This document shows, piece after piece, positions 16,149-23,999 of a stretch of DNA of 33,185 nt. Under the pieces are notes generated by a model. The model was given only the letters and a program-made list of their open reading frames with translations, searched no databases and was not told the DNA's origin. A program made the position numbers and the translations under genes. The first letter of the stretch is position 1, and each line of letters begins with the position of its first letter. Source of the stretch: Prevotella sp. (GTDB lineage Bacteria; Bacteroidota; Bacteroidia; Bacteroidales; Bacteroidaceae); contig JAFLSF010000024.1 of the NCBI GenBank assembly GCA_022511045.1, positions 1 to 33,185 on the forward strand, written 5' to 3'.

Positions 16149-17612
16149 TTATTTCTTCTCAGGCACATCCTCAAGAGTTTTCTTGAGCAATTGCCAGAAA
16201 GGTTCGACAGTTTCAATGAGGGCTCGCTCAGTGGTGGTGTGCGGCGACTTCATAGTGGGGCCTAACGAGACGACGTCCAGATGTGGGTACTTGCCCAAAA
16301 TGACGGAGCACTCGAGTCCTGCATGGTCTACTTGGATAATACCATCCTGTCCAAACAGTTCCTTATACTCTTTCAACAGCAGATGGAGGATTTCAGAGTC
16401 TGGATTGGGGTCCCAACCGCCATAGCTGCCTGCCGTCTCGACTTTCATGCCAGCCATAGAGAAGCAGCTCTCGAGGGTAGTGACGACGTAGTCCTTCATA
16501 TCCTCACGGCTGGAGCGGGCAAGGATTTTCAGCGCGGCCTTTCCCTCGGCAATGTCAATAATGGCCAGATTTGAAGAGGTCTCAACAACGCTGGGGTAAG
16601 AGGGTATCATACGCACCACACCATCGTGGCAGCCATAGATGGCGTTCACCAAATTGTCTTGTATCTCGACGGGCACTTCTTTCTTCGGAACCTCTACTTC
16701 CTCGACAGTCAGCTCAATGCCCTGCGGTTCGATAAGTTTGAACTCGTCATTGAAGGTCTCTTTCCAATCGGCTACTATTTCCCTCAAGACTGCAATGTTC
16801 TCCTTAGGCAAGGTCAGCACAGCCTCAGCCTTGAAGGGGATAGCATTGCGCATATTTCCGCCGTGCCAAGAGGCCAGACGGGCCTCAGTCTCTTCTATAG
16901 CCTCGCGAACCACCTGCACAAGGAGTTTGTTGGCATTGCCTCGTCCCTCGTTGATTTCCAGTCCAGAGTGTCCGCCTCGCAGACCACTAACCGTCACACG
17001 CACAGCAGCGTCCTCTGGGTCAGTATCTACCTCTTGATAATCAAGGGTAGCAGTAACGTCAATACCGCCAGCCGAACCAATGACAAACTTACCCCAGTGT
17101 TCGGAGTCAAGGTTCATCAAAATGTCACCCTCCAATTCTCCCTCGGGCAAGTCGTTGGCACCATACATGCCAGTCTCCTCGTCAGCAGTGATGAGAGCAT
17201 TGATGGGGCCGTGTTTCAGTGTCTTGTCCTCCATAACGGCCATGATGGCGGCTACGCCCAGCCCATTGTCGGCACCTAAGGTGGTACCCTTAGCCTTCAC
17301 CCACTCGCCGTCAATCCAGGGTTCGATGGGGTCCGTCTCGAAGTTATGGGCAGACTCGGGAGTCTTCTGCGGCACCATATCCATGTGTGCCTGCAGGATG
17401 ACGCCCTTACGGTTCTCCATGCCTGGAGAAGCGGGTTTGCGCATCACGATGTTGCCAGCAGGATCCTTAAAGGTCTCCACACCAGCCTCGCGACCAAAGT
17501 CCAGCAAGAATTGCTGAATCTTCTCCAGATGACCGCTGGGGCGCGGAACTTGCGTTAAATTGTAGAAATTGCGCCAGATACACGTTGGCTTTAGGTTTTG
17601 AATTTCGTTCAT
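16149..17612 (-). CDS. pepD: Aminoacyl-histidine dipeptidase (M20 family)
   Basis: Cytoplasmic zinc dipeptidase of 487 residues, the usual PepD length, which hydrolyses dipeptides such as Xaa-His (carnosine-like) and supplies amino acids. The M20 metal and catalytic residues are all visible: His76 and Asp78 in QAHMDMV, bridging Asp115 in LGADNGLG, Glu145/Glu146 in ADEETGM, Asp169 in NLDSEHWG, and a late His in KSPHTTTER. A lid or dimerisation insert occupies roughly 190-400. The start ATG lies 20 bp after the stop of the flippase-like gene, so the two are co-transcribed. Terminated by the hairpin at 16011-16050. Confidence 0.95.
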   Translation of the reverse strand: MNEIQNLKPTCIWRNFYNLTQVPRPSGHLEKIQQFLLDFGREAGVETFKDPAGNIVMRKPASPGMENRKGVILQAHMDMVPQKTPESAHNFETDPIEPWIDGEWVKAKGTTLGADNGLGVAAIMAVMEDKTLKHGPINALITADEETGMYGANDLPEGELEGDILMNLDSEHWGKFVIGSAGGIDVTATLDYQEVDTDPEDAAVRVTVSGLRGGHSGLEINEGRGNANKLLVQVVREAIEETEARLASWHGGNMRNAIPFKAEAVLTLPKENIAVLREIVADWKETFNDEFKLIEPQGIELTVEEVEVPKKEVPVEIQDNLVNAIYGCHDGVVRMIPSYPSVVETSSNLAIIDIAEGKAALKILARSSREDMKDYVVTTLESCFSMAGMKVETAGSYGGWDPNPDSEILHLLLKEYKELFGQDGIIQVDHAGLECSVILGKYPHLDVVSLGPTMKSPHTTTERALIETVEPFWQLLKKTLEDVPEKK

Positions 17613-17632
17613 AATCTATTATGTTTTAAAGG

Positions 17633-18613
17633 TTAAGCCTTGATTCGGGTAAACGACAACACCAGCCACGCATAGATGCCCAAAAGCACCACTAACATGG
17701 TCTGTACAGTATGTACAATGAGTACAAAGTAAAGAGCGTTGGCATCAGCCACGCCATAGAGAATGAGCATGGTTTTCACGGCAAAGTGCCAAGGGCCAGC
17801 GCCATTGGGTGTAGGAACAATGACGGCAATGGAACCCACAATGAAAGTCACCAGCGCACAGTCAAGCCCCAAGTCGGCCGTAAAGTCGAAGCAGAAGAAC
17901 GTCAAGTAGTAGTGCAGGAAATAGCTCACCCAGATAGCCACCGTAAAGAATATAAACAACGGAATGTTGCGTACATCCTTCAGCGAAATAACTCCCTGCC
18001 AGATACCACTAAGCGTTGTTTTCACCTTATTATATATAGAAAGCTTCCTCAACAGGAGATATAGCAACACAAGCATAGCCACTACGGAGACGGCTACCAC
18101 AAAGTAGCCTGCCCACGAGAAGCGGTGCAAAATACCACTAAAATCAGTGCCCGTCTGACGGAAGAAAGTGCCAAAGGTGCTCATCTCCAGCAATAGCACT
18201 AACGCCGTAATACCTATCACCAAAAGCGAGTCAATAGCCCGCTCCGTTACCACCGTACCTAACGCCCGCGAGAACGATACACCGTCGTAGCGCGACAATA
18301 CTCCGCAACGAGTGAACTCCCCCACCCTCGGCACCACCAGCGAGGCGGCATAAGAAAGGAACACGGCATGTATGCTGACGGACGCCCGAGGCCGCTCGCC
18401 CAACGGTTCTAATGTCTGACGCCAGCGCCACCCTCGGAACATCTGTGCCAACACACCAAACGGGAACGAGAGCAGCATCCATGTCCAGTTCATCTCCCCC
18501 TCCATCACATGCCACAACTGCTGCCAGTCCTCACCACGATACATCCAATAAAGTATCGCAGCTCCCAACACCAGCGGCATTAGTATCTTCAATATGGCGT
18601 TCCCACCTTTCAT
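17633..18613 (-). CDS. Flippase-like / lysylphosphatidylglycerol synthase membrane-domain protein
   Basis: Inner-membrane protein of 326 residues with about eight hydrophobic helices, from the UPF0104/LPG_synthase_TM family (the flippase-like half of MprF and of AglD-type proteins). The conserved pattern is visible in VVPRVGEFTRCGVLSRYDGVS, GTVVTERAIDSLLV and PTPNGAGPWHFAV. No aminoacyl-transferase domain is attached, so it probably moves a lipid or lipid-linked intermediate across the membrane; the substrate is unknown. It heads the operon with pepD (20-bp gap). Its perfect promoter lies so close that the transcript would have almost no leader. Start at the ATG 18613, which begins the first helix. 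Confidence 0.82.
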   Translation of the reverse strand: MKGGNAILKILMPLVLGAAILYWMYRGEDWQQLWHVMEGEMNWTWMLLSFPFGVLAQMFRGWRWRQTLEPLGERPRASVSIHAVFLSYAASLVVPRVGEFTRCGVLSRYDGVSFSRALGTVVTERAIDSLLVIGITALVLLLEMSTFGTFFRQTGTDFSGILHRFSWAGYFVVAVSVVAMLVLLYLLLRKLSIYNKVKTTLSGIWQGVISLKDVRNIPLFIFFTVAIWVSYFLHYYLTFFCFDFTADLGLDCALVTFIVGSIAVIVPTPNGAGPWHFAVKTMLILYGVADANALYFVLIVHTVQTMLVVLLGIYAWLVLSFTRIKA

Positions 18614-18621
18614 ATCATCTG

Positions 18622-18652
18622 CAAAGATAGTGCAAACCGAGCGAAATACAAA
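18622..18652 (-). promoter_or_regulatory. Promoter of the flippase-like gene and pepD
   Basis: Minus strand: TTTG at 18652-18649, 19-bp spacer, TATCTTTG at 18629-18622. The ATG is at 18613, eight bases past the -7 box, so the predicted transcript has a leader of only a few bases. Confidence 0.78.
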
Positions 18653-18695
18653 ATAAATGATGATTTATTTTCGTGTTTCCGAGGTGCCGCCTACC

Positions 18696-18718
18696 TTGAC
18701 CAAAGGTCAAAGGTCACC
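18696..18718. promoter_or_regulatory. GGTCA dyad and repeat, possible operator
   Basis: TTGACC-AAA-GGTCAA is a perfect dyad (18696-18710), followed at once by a third half-site, AGGTCA (18711-18716). It lies about 45 bp upstream of the -33 box of the flippase-like gene and next to the 44-bp palindrome. Could be a regulator site; no factor can be named. Confidence 0.35.
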
Positions 18719-18721
18719 GAA

Positions 18722-18765
18722 TATCTGAGCAAAAAGCCAAAATATTTTGGCTTTTTGCTCAGATA
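18722..18765 (-). terminator. 44-bp perfect palindrome, end of the envelope cluster
   Basis: Two 22-base arms with no spacer (18722-18743 and 18744-18765); the arm contains AAAAAGCCAAAAT and the mirror arm ATTTTGGCTTTTT. It lies about 90 bases after the stop of the membrane-protein gene and upstream of the flippase-like promoter. Runs of T within the stem would form the U-tract of a terminator in either direction, a common form of bidirectional terminator. Nothing else is visible from 18766 to 18853. Confidence 0.65.
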
Positions 18766-18853
18766 CTTACTATTTGTATGGCCTATTCCTAAAAAACAGA
18801 CCACTGTTGTTGATAACTACAACCTAACCTTCAGTACGTCTGTACCAATCATA

Positions 18854-19726
18854 TTAGTTACTTTGATAGCTATTTGTATTTATCTCCATCACTTTCTTAG
18901 AAGCTATAACCACTACTCCTATAGCAAGAATCACAAAGAATGTGGTGCCTGGTCCCCTATAAACATCGTTATGATTGGACATATAAGGAAAAATAAAGGA
19001 GGCTATAAAGAAGAGCACAGCAACAATAGCTATCACGATAGATATGGCTTTAGGAGAAAGGAGGAAGGGACGAACACTTGCCAAGATTGTCTTATGCCGG
19101 AAAGCGGCTACTGCCAGATATAAAAGGACGAGCACGAGAATCCACCCATATCCGCACAGGAGGTTATAGATTGTCAAATCTCCCATCTCATAAAGACGAA
19201 GAACCACATTATATTCTCTATGAGTGTCTAAGTTCTGTACCGCTGTCTGACACATTACAACCTTACACATCAGAATTGCTCCTACTGCAATAGCAGTTGC
19301 CTTTTGGTCAACGGGAGTCAATCGGTTGTTGTCTTCGGGAATAACGCGTAGCATTGCAAGCATTGCCGCAATCATATAGACATAATCAGCCCATGCTGTA
19401 TTATCTCCTATTGCGAAGACATTGACATCCGAACCATATTTAAATGAAGCTATATTGATAAAGTTTCCGCTACCTTCCATTGAACTGGCACCAATAACAG
19501 GCTCCTCATGCTGCAACAATACAAACACGACAAGCGGAAGCATTGCTATTAGGAAAGTGGGAATCGGGAACGCCGTCGCAGGAATATTGAACCTGTCCTT
19601 TGTCATGTTTAGCAACAGATAAAAGGGTGCCAACAACAATAAGAACTTCAAGCCAGTCTCCATCGTTAACATGAAGAACGTCACCAGCATTACCACACAT
19701 AAAATAATAATTGGTTTCTTTTCCAT
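18854..19726 (-). CDS. Uncharacterised multi-pass membrane protein
   Basis: I do not recognise this 290-residue protein. Hydrophobic segments are visible at about 5-25, 27-42, 50-70, 110-125, 145-162, 190-212, 232-252 and 262-282, so seven to eight membrane helices are likely. The segment of about 72-108 (GASSMEGSGNFINIASFKYGSDVNVF) is polar and rich in Gly, Ser and Asn, probably facing the periplasm. No catalytic motif is apparent. It is the last of four minus-strand genes spaced 38-57 bp apart, following a lipoprotein, a small secreted protein and a BspA-like protein, so a role in envelope biology is a guess by context. Start ATG 19726 lies 39 bp from the previous stop. Confidence 0.75.
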   Translation of the reverse strand: MEKKPIIILCVVMLVTFFMLTMETGLKFLLLLAPFYLLLNMTKDRFNIPATAFPIPTFLIAMLPLVVFVLLQHEEPVIGASSMEGSGNFINIASFKYGSDVNVFAIGDNTAWADYVYMIAAMLAMLRVIPEDNNRLTPVDQKATAIAVGAILMCKVVMCQTAVQNLDTHREYNVVLRLYEMGDLTIYNLLCGYGWILVLVLLYLAVAAFRHKTILASVRPFLLSPKAISIVIAIVAVLFFIASFIFPYMSNHNDVYRGPGTTFFVILAIGVVVIASKKVMEINTNSYQSN

Positions 19727-19765
19727 AATCTAATGACTTTGCGTTAATTATGTTTATTGCTTGTT

Positions 19766-20956
19766 TTAGTAAACAATACCTATGACTTTAGCGTCTTGTT
19801 TAAAATGATCCGAACTCGTGGGAACTTCTCTGTCCCCATCTTTTATTACATCGTCATCACTTACATAGTAGGTATAGCCGCTATTTTTCATAAAAACCTC
19901 ACCATCGTAGTAGGTATCCCATCTGCCCCAGATCTCGTTGAATAGATTTCTGGCTGATTTACCTACAGAGACCCCGTTCGTAGTTTTGATGTACTTGCTT
20001 GAGCCTGGTAAAGCACGGATGCTGCTAACGACCCCATCATTGATATAGGCCCGGAATATTTCTTCTCCTTTTAGCGTAAACAAATAAGACTCCTCTGTCC
20101 AGGGGCCATCCATATCGTCCTCATGCACTATTTTCTCGTGCTTATAGTTATCATAGAGTCCCTCCATTTCATCTGGAGCACTACCGACAGGGCGGCCTAT
20201 AGTGATGGGGCCTAATTTCCCATATCCTAAGGTGTACATACTTCCGACCCAGCGAAGCTTAAAGTGGTCCAGCATAAAGATGCCTTTACTCATTCTGTGC
20301 TCATCATTCTTGTCAATCTCATGTTCCCTAAATGTAACGCGAACCGCAAATTGGGTTCCTGCGGCATATATGCCGTCTGGTCCATCTCCTTCTTCAATTC
20401 TTTTAATATTATACATCCAAGTGTCCTCTACATTTTCATTGGCTTTATCCTCACAACTGATTTGAAACAAGTCATTACTTGCAGGACAATTCTTGGTTAG
20501 CTCGACTATGCACTCGCAAACTACATCTAAGCGAGACCTACGGTCATTTTCAGGGAGACTGAGTTCTGTTATCTTAAATGGCTGTACTATCTTCATGTGA
20601 CCATCATCCTCGAGCTCAGTCTTAACCTCTTTCCCTTGCAAAGCCTTAGATGCCTTTTCTATCATCTCTTTCAAATCTTCCGCATATTTCATCCCCTCCT
20701 TTTCAAATTTCTTGCTCTTCTTTGCAAACTCTTTCTCGTCGGCATTTCTCGTTCCATAGAATTCATTCACTGCGGCCTCCATCTCTTGCATAAAGTCAAC
20801 GAAGAACTCAGTCATCTGGTCGAATAGCTTTGGGCCATATTTCCCTAAAGCCCCGTCTGACGTAATCTCTGGGTCATAACTACTGCTTGAACTACACGCC
20901 ACCAGCCCTACAGACAGCAGGGCAACAGCCAAAAGACTATAAATACTCTTTTTCAT
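19766..20956 (-). CDS. Uncharacterised lipoprotein
   Basis: Exported lipoprotein of 396 residues. The signal peptide ends in lipobox GLVAC with Cys21, followed by a serine run (SSSSSY), the usual flexible tether. Residues about 48-110 are charged and helical (EFFVDFMQEMEAAVNEFYG, KKSKKFEKEGMKYAEDLKEM), resembling a coiled coil. The rest (about 120-396) looks like mixed beta structure with several Trp/Tyr-rich strands, including VRVTFREHEID, FKLRWVGSMYTLGYG and YYVSDDDVIKDGD. I cannot assign a family. Membership in the four-gene cluster suggests it works with the neighbouring secreted and membrane proteins. Start ATG is clear from the signal peptide; gap to the upstream gene is 38 bp. Confidence 0.8.
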   Translation of the reverse strand: MKKSIYSLLAVALLSVGLVACSSSSSYDPEITSDGALGKYGPKLFDQMTEFFVDFMQEMEAAVNEFYGTRNADEKEFAKKSKKFEKEGMKYAEDLKEMIEKASKALQGKEVKTELEDDGHMKIVQPFKITELSLPENDRRSRLDVVCECIVELTKNCPASNDLFQISCEDKANENVEDTWMYNIKRIEEGDGPDGIYAAGTQFAVRVTFREHEIDKNDEHRMSKGIFMLDHFKLRWVGSMYTLGYGKLGPITIGRPVGSAPDEMEGLYDNYKHEKIVHEDDMDGPWTEESYLFTLKGEEIFRAYINDGVVSSIRALPGSSKYIKTTNGVSVGKSARNLFNEIWGRWDTYYDGEVFMKNSGYTYYVSDDDVIKDGDREVPTSSDHFKQDAKVIGIVY

Positions 20957-20994
20957 ATTACCTATATTTAATTAAGTTATAGTTTAACACTCAC

Positions 20995-21618
20995 TTACTC
21001 CTCCTCGCGCGTAATGGGGATGTTACGTAGTTTAACGATGCCAGGCTTCGTTCCCCAAGCTGAAGCATAAATGTGTGGTTCAACAAGCACAAACGATGTA
21101 GCCTTAGTAGATACGTTCTCAATCTTGATACTCAAATTGGTCGGGAGATTTGATACCAACTTAATAGTGCTGGCATTTCTGACATACTCTTTATTGGCAA
21201 TCTTTGTATAGATGTCATTTTCGTAAACATTGCCAAGGTTATCATACACTTTAGTAGCATTACCGTAAGCTGAACCATAAATCTCAAACGACTCCACATC
21301 ATTGTCGCCAACGTTAGTCACAACCAAGTCGAGCACCACTGTAGTGCCTGATGCCGCACAACGTTTGATAGCAATCTTAAAGTCGGGATGCCCCGTCACG
21401 ATGCTTTGCCCTTTCGAACTTGACTGCTTGTTAGTGCTCTGCTGGCTCGTTGATGTTGAGCTTGTCGAGTTCGATGGCGTTGTTGCCGACTCTAACATAG
21501 ACTTTCCAAGATTCTCTGCAGCCTTGCCTAACTGCTTTAGAAACTGCGCACTGGCTTGTTGCGGTGCCACGAACATGGACACTACTGCCATCACTAATAA
21601 CATTCTTTTAGTTTTCAT
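20995..21618 (-). CDS. Small secreted protein with Ser/Thr-rich linker and beta-sandwich-like domain
   Basis: Exported protein of 207 residues. A signal peptide ends at QQASA-Q (about residue 24). An amphipathic helix (QFLKQLGKAAENLGKSML) is followed by a low-complexity linker of Ser, Thr, Gln and Asn at about 45-70. Residues 75-200 look like an immunoglobulin-like sandwich of the DUF4352 kind: VVLDLVVTNVGDNDVESFEI, AYGNATKVYDNLGN and a late LSIKIENV strand. The fold guess is modest. A perfect AT palindrome (AATATTAA-G-TTAATATT, 21627-21643) lies 8 bases before the ATG and could fold at the ribosome entry site. Second gene of the envelope cluster, 57 bp after the BspA-like gene. Confidence 0.78.
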   Translation of the reverse strand: MKTKRMLLVMAVVSMFVAPQQASAQFLKQLGKAAENLGKSMLESATTPSNSTSSTSTSQQSTNKQSSSKGQSIVTGHPDFKIAIKRCAASGTTVVLDLVVTNVGDNDVESFEIYGSAYGNATKVYDNLGNVYENDIYTKIANKEYVRNASTIKLVSNLPTNLSIKIENVSTKATSFVLVEPHIYASAWGTKPGIVKLRNIPITREEE

Positions 21619-21675
21619 AGAAATTTAATATTAAGTTAATATTGATTGTTGTATGTTTCTTGCCTATAATCAGGT

Positions 21676-23487
21676 TTATTTAACTGCGACTTTCTTAACC
21701 GTTCCGTCACTCATCTTCACGATGTTCAGTCCACGCTGGGGCTGGCTGAGTTGCTTGCCGCCGAGGTCATAAGTTGCTTTAATAGTTCTTTCCTCACTAT
21801 TCATTAGCGTAGCATCAATACCCGAGGGCGTTCCCTCTATAATATGCTTAAACAGTTTCCAGCCGTCTCGTGCTTTATATTTATCCGTTGTTCCCTGCGG
21901 AACGTAAAGTGTGGCATCATTATACAATCCGCTAAAGGAAGATGTATCAATATTCGTAGGATTATCTAACAGACTGATAATGACAATCGACTCTGGCTGA
22001 GGGCTTCTCGTCTCAAAAGCAAAACTGCCAATCTCCTTCACTCCACTACCAATTGTCAGTGAAGTTAAGCCACTACACCCATCAAAAGCATAACGGCCAA
22101 TGGATGTTACATTATTGGGGATAGTCACCTCGGTAAGACCAGTACAATTAAAGAAAACATCTTCATCTATGGACGTAACACTGTTTCCTATCACCACAGA
22201 GGTTATAGTTCTTACAGATTCGAAAACTCCAGGAGTCGTACCTCTTTTAATATTTCGGCCTATGTATACCTTCTCAAGAATCCCATTATAATATCCAAAG
22301 GGTCGGCTCATTTTTAGCTCATCTGTACCATCGGCTATCACTATCTCTTTCAAATTGTCACAACCATTAAAAGCATACTCACCACAATATGTAACACTAT
22401 TGGGAATAGTCATCTTAGCCAGACCAGTGCAACGAGTAAAAGACCAACTACCAATGCTTTTTACACTATTGGGAATGGTCACCTCGGTAAGACCAGCACA
22501 ACCACCAAATGTATATTCACCAATAAACGTCACCTTATCGCCAATAGTAAAAGAGACTATTGACTCTATATCCTGGAAAGGGCTGACACAAGTATACCCA
22601 ACAGACAACCAAACAACGGGAAATTCAATGTTTCTGCCCATATACACACTTTCTATGGGGCAATCTCCAAAAATAGAATAGCGTGCAAACTCCAATGTCG
22701 TTGTACCGTCAGCTATAGTCACATCGGTCAAACTGGTACATCCATAGAAAGCATAATCGTCAATATAATTCACGCTATTGGGAATGGTAACCGAAGCCAA
22801 GCTACTACAATAGGCGAAGGCTGCATAGCTGATGTTTGTTACGCCGTTGAGCATTGTAACAGAGGTCAAACCACTGCAATTACCAAAGGTCCAATCGGCA
22901 ATAGTCGTCATACTGTCGGGAATTGTTACTGAAGCTAAACTACCACAACCATAAAAAGCATAATCGGCGATAGTTGTCACGCTGTTAGGAATTGTAATTG
23001 AGGTCAAACTGCCACATTCGTAAAAAGCACCAAATCCGATGCTCGTCACACCGTTGGCTATCGTAACCGAAGCCAAGCTACTACATCTAACAAAAGCATA
23101 CCTGCCAATAGTTGTCACACTGTTGGGAATGTCTATAGAGGTTAAGCCTCTGCAATCAGCAAAAGCATTGTCCTTAATGGATTTTACGCTATTAGGGATT
23201 GATACCGAGGTTACTTCAGAACGCCAGTAAAACGCCTCTTCTCCTATCGCTGTCACACTATAAGTCTTACCTTCGTATACCACCGCTCTTGGTATGACAA
23301 TATTTCCCTGATAATCGCCCGTTCCCGAAGTACTATAGGTGACCTCCAACTCCGTGCTGTTGTTGATGTAGTTGTAATAGATAGTCACTCCATCGGCATT
23401 TTTGGCTTCAACGTCGTGCGCCATAGCTTTTACTCCAACCATGCTCATAAGTGCGATGAGCAAAATAGTAATGTTAATCTTTTGCAT
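21676..23487 (-). CDS. BspA-like leucine-rich-repeat surface protein
   Basis: Secreted protein of 603 residues. A signal peptide (about 1-23, ending near VKAMA) is followed by an opening strand region and then about fourteen LRR_5 (BspA type) repeats of roughly 23 residues, each like LTSVTIPNSVTSIGxxAFxxC. They are interrupted twice by variant units carrying VYMGRNIEF and VYIGRNIKR. The repeats end in LYVPQGTTDKYKARDGW. The last 35 residues (TYDLGGKQLSQPQRGLNIVK and a basic tail) resemble the short C-terminal sorting region used by type IX secretion in this lineage. BspA family members bind fibronectin, fibrinogen or other cells; the target here is unknown. First gene of a four-gene cluster, under the long structured leader upstream. 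Confidence 0.9.
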   Translation of the reverse strand: MQKINITILLIALMSMVGVKAMAHDVEAKNADGVTIYYNYINNSTELEVTYSTSGTGDYQGNIVIPRAVVYEGKTYSVTAIGEEAFYWRSEVTSVSIPNSVKSIKDNAFADCRGLTSIDIPNSVTTIGRYAFVRCSSLASVTIANGVTSIGFGAFYECGSLTSITIPNSVTTIADYAFYGCGSLASVTIPDSMTTIADWTFGNCSGLTSVTMLNGVTNISYAAFAYCSSLASVTIPNSVNYIDDYAFYGCTSLTDVTIADGTTTLEFARYSIFGDCPIESVYMGRNIEFPVVWLSVGYTCVSPFQDIESIVSFTIGDKVTFIGEYTFGGCAGLTEVTIPNSVKSIGSWSFTRCTGLAKMTIPNSVTYCGEYAFNGCDNLKEIVIADGTDELKMSRPFGYYNGILEKVYIGRNIKRGTTPGVFESVRTITSVVIGNSVTSIDEDVFFNCTGLTEVTIPNNVTSIGRYAFDGCSGLTSLTIGSGVKEIGSFAFETRSPQPESIVIISLLDNPTNIDTSSFSGLYNDATLYVPQGTTDKYKARDGWKLFKHIIEGTPSGIDATLMNSEERTIKATYDLGGKQLSQPQRGLNIVKMSDGTVKKVAVK

Positions 23488-23563
23488 AGTTTTTAGTTTG
23501 TAATTTTAGGCCTACCCGCTCTCCCCAGCCTCGGCGGTTTGTAAATAATGATTTGCGGAAACT

Positions 23564-23607
23564 AAAAAAGACGTGGGAGTTAGTTTCTCCGTGCCTATCC
23601 CCGTCTT
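23564..23607 (-). terminator. Intrinsic terminator inside the bspA leader
   Basis: On the minus strand AAGACG-GGGA pairs with TCCC-(A)-CGTCTT (23607-23598 with 23578-23568, one bulged base), followed by six U (23569-23564). It lies 77 bases before the bspA ATG and about 350 bases after the predicted transcription start. It is either an attenuator or the end of an independent RNA. Confidence 0.7.
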
Positions 23608-23914
23608 CAGGCCTTAGCATTGCCCCCATATCAAGGATAAGCAACGCAAGCCAGCCCACGCCAAGTGATTATATAGGCAACGGCACACTATTCATCTATG
23701 ACAATAGCGCACGTTGGGATATATAATTCACCCACGCGAACGCTTCAGTTGCATTACCACTGCGATATGGATTCAAGTTTGCTAAGTTTGAAGATCACAG
23801 ACAGTAACGTCCAAAAACGTCCTTTCCCCTCAACCCGTCTGCCTACGGCTTCATGGCCTCGGGATTCCTCGATGTTATGACCCGCCCTATCCCGTTTCGG
23901 GGCTGGCTTAGTCG
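23564..23914 (-). ncRNA. Structured leader or stand-alone RNA upstream of bspA
   Basis: A perfect promoter (23919-23949) and an intrinsic terminator (23564-23607) delimit about 350 nt without a convincing ORF. The core is a long hairpin at 23665-23731: GTG, ATTATATA and CAACG arms plus nine further pairs that include G-U pairs valid only for minus-strand RNA, closed by a 10-nt loop. Direct repeats GGACGTT (twice) and CAAACTT (twice) lie 5' of it. I checked by eye against tmRNA, RNase P RNA and SRP RNA hallmarks and saw none. Past the terminator, 23488-23563 holds another possible hairpin (ACCGC / GCGGGT) directly before bspA. Identity unknown. Confidence 0.5.
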
Positions 23915-23918
23915 CATG

Positions 23919-23949
23919 CAAAGATAGAGAATATTTCTGAATCGGCAAA
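23919..23949 (-). promoter_or_regulatory. Promoter of the bspA leader
   Basis: Minus strand: TTTG at 23949-23946, 19-bp spacer, TATCTTTG at 23926-23919. Complete consensus. Start near 23913 would place 426 nt between the transcription start and the bspA ATG. Confidence 0.78.
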
Positions 23950-23999
23950 AGAATTATGTAAAAAAGTGTTCTTAACTCCATAACACTCCCTCTGAAAAA

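Noticed and set aside
16626..17279. 217-codon plus-strand ORF inside pepD
   Set aside because: Antisense to intact pepD with all metal ligands conserved; no independent promoter or family pattern.
22050..23220. Regular ~69-bp repeats resembling a CRISPR or tandem array
   Set aside because: They are in frame and encode the ~23-residue leucine-rich repeats of the BspA-like protein; no spacer structure.
23474..23659. 61-codon minus-strand ORF overlapping the start of the BspA-like gene
   Set aside because: It runs through the terminator hairpin and the adjacent leader structure, and ends 14 bases inside bspA in another frame. The composition is that of structured RNA and no domain is visible.
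23488..23914. tmRNA, RNase P RNA or SRP RNA upstream of bspA
   Set aside because: Looked for the tmRNA ends and tag ORF, the GAGGAAAGUCC and ACAGAA elements of RNase P RNA, and the SRP GGAAG loop region; none is present. GAGGGGAAAGGACG is only a superficial likeness.
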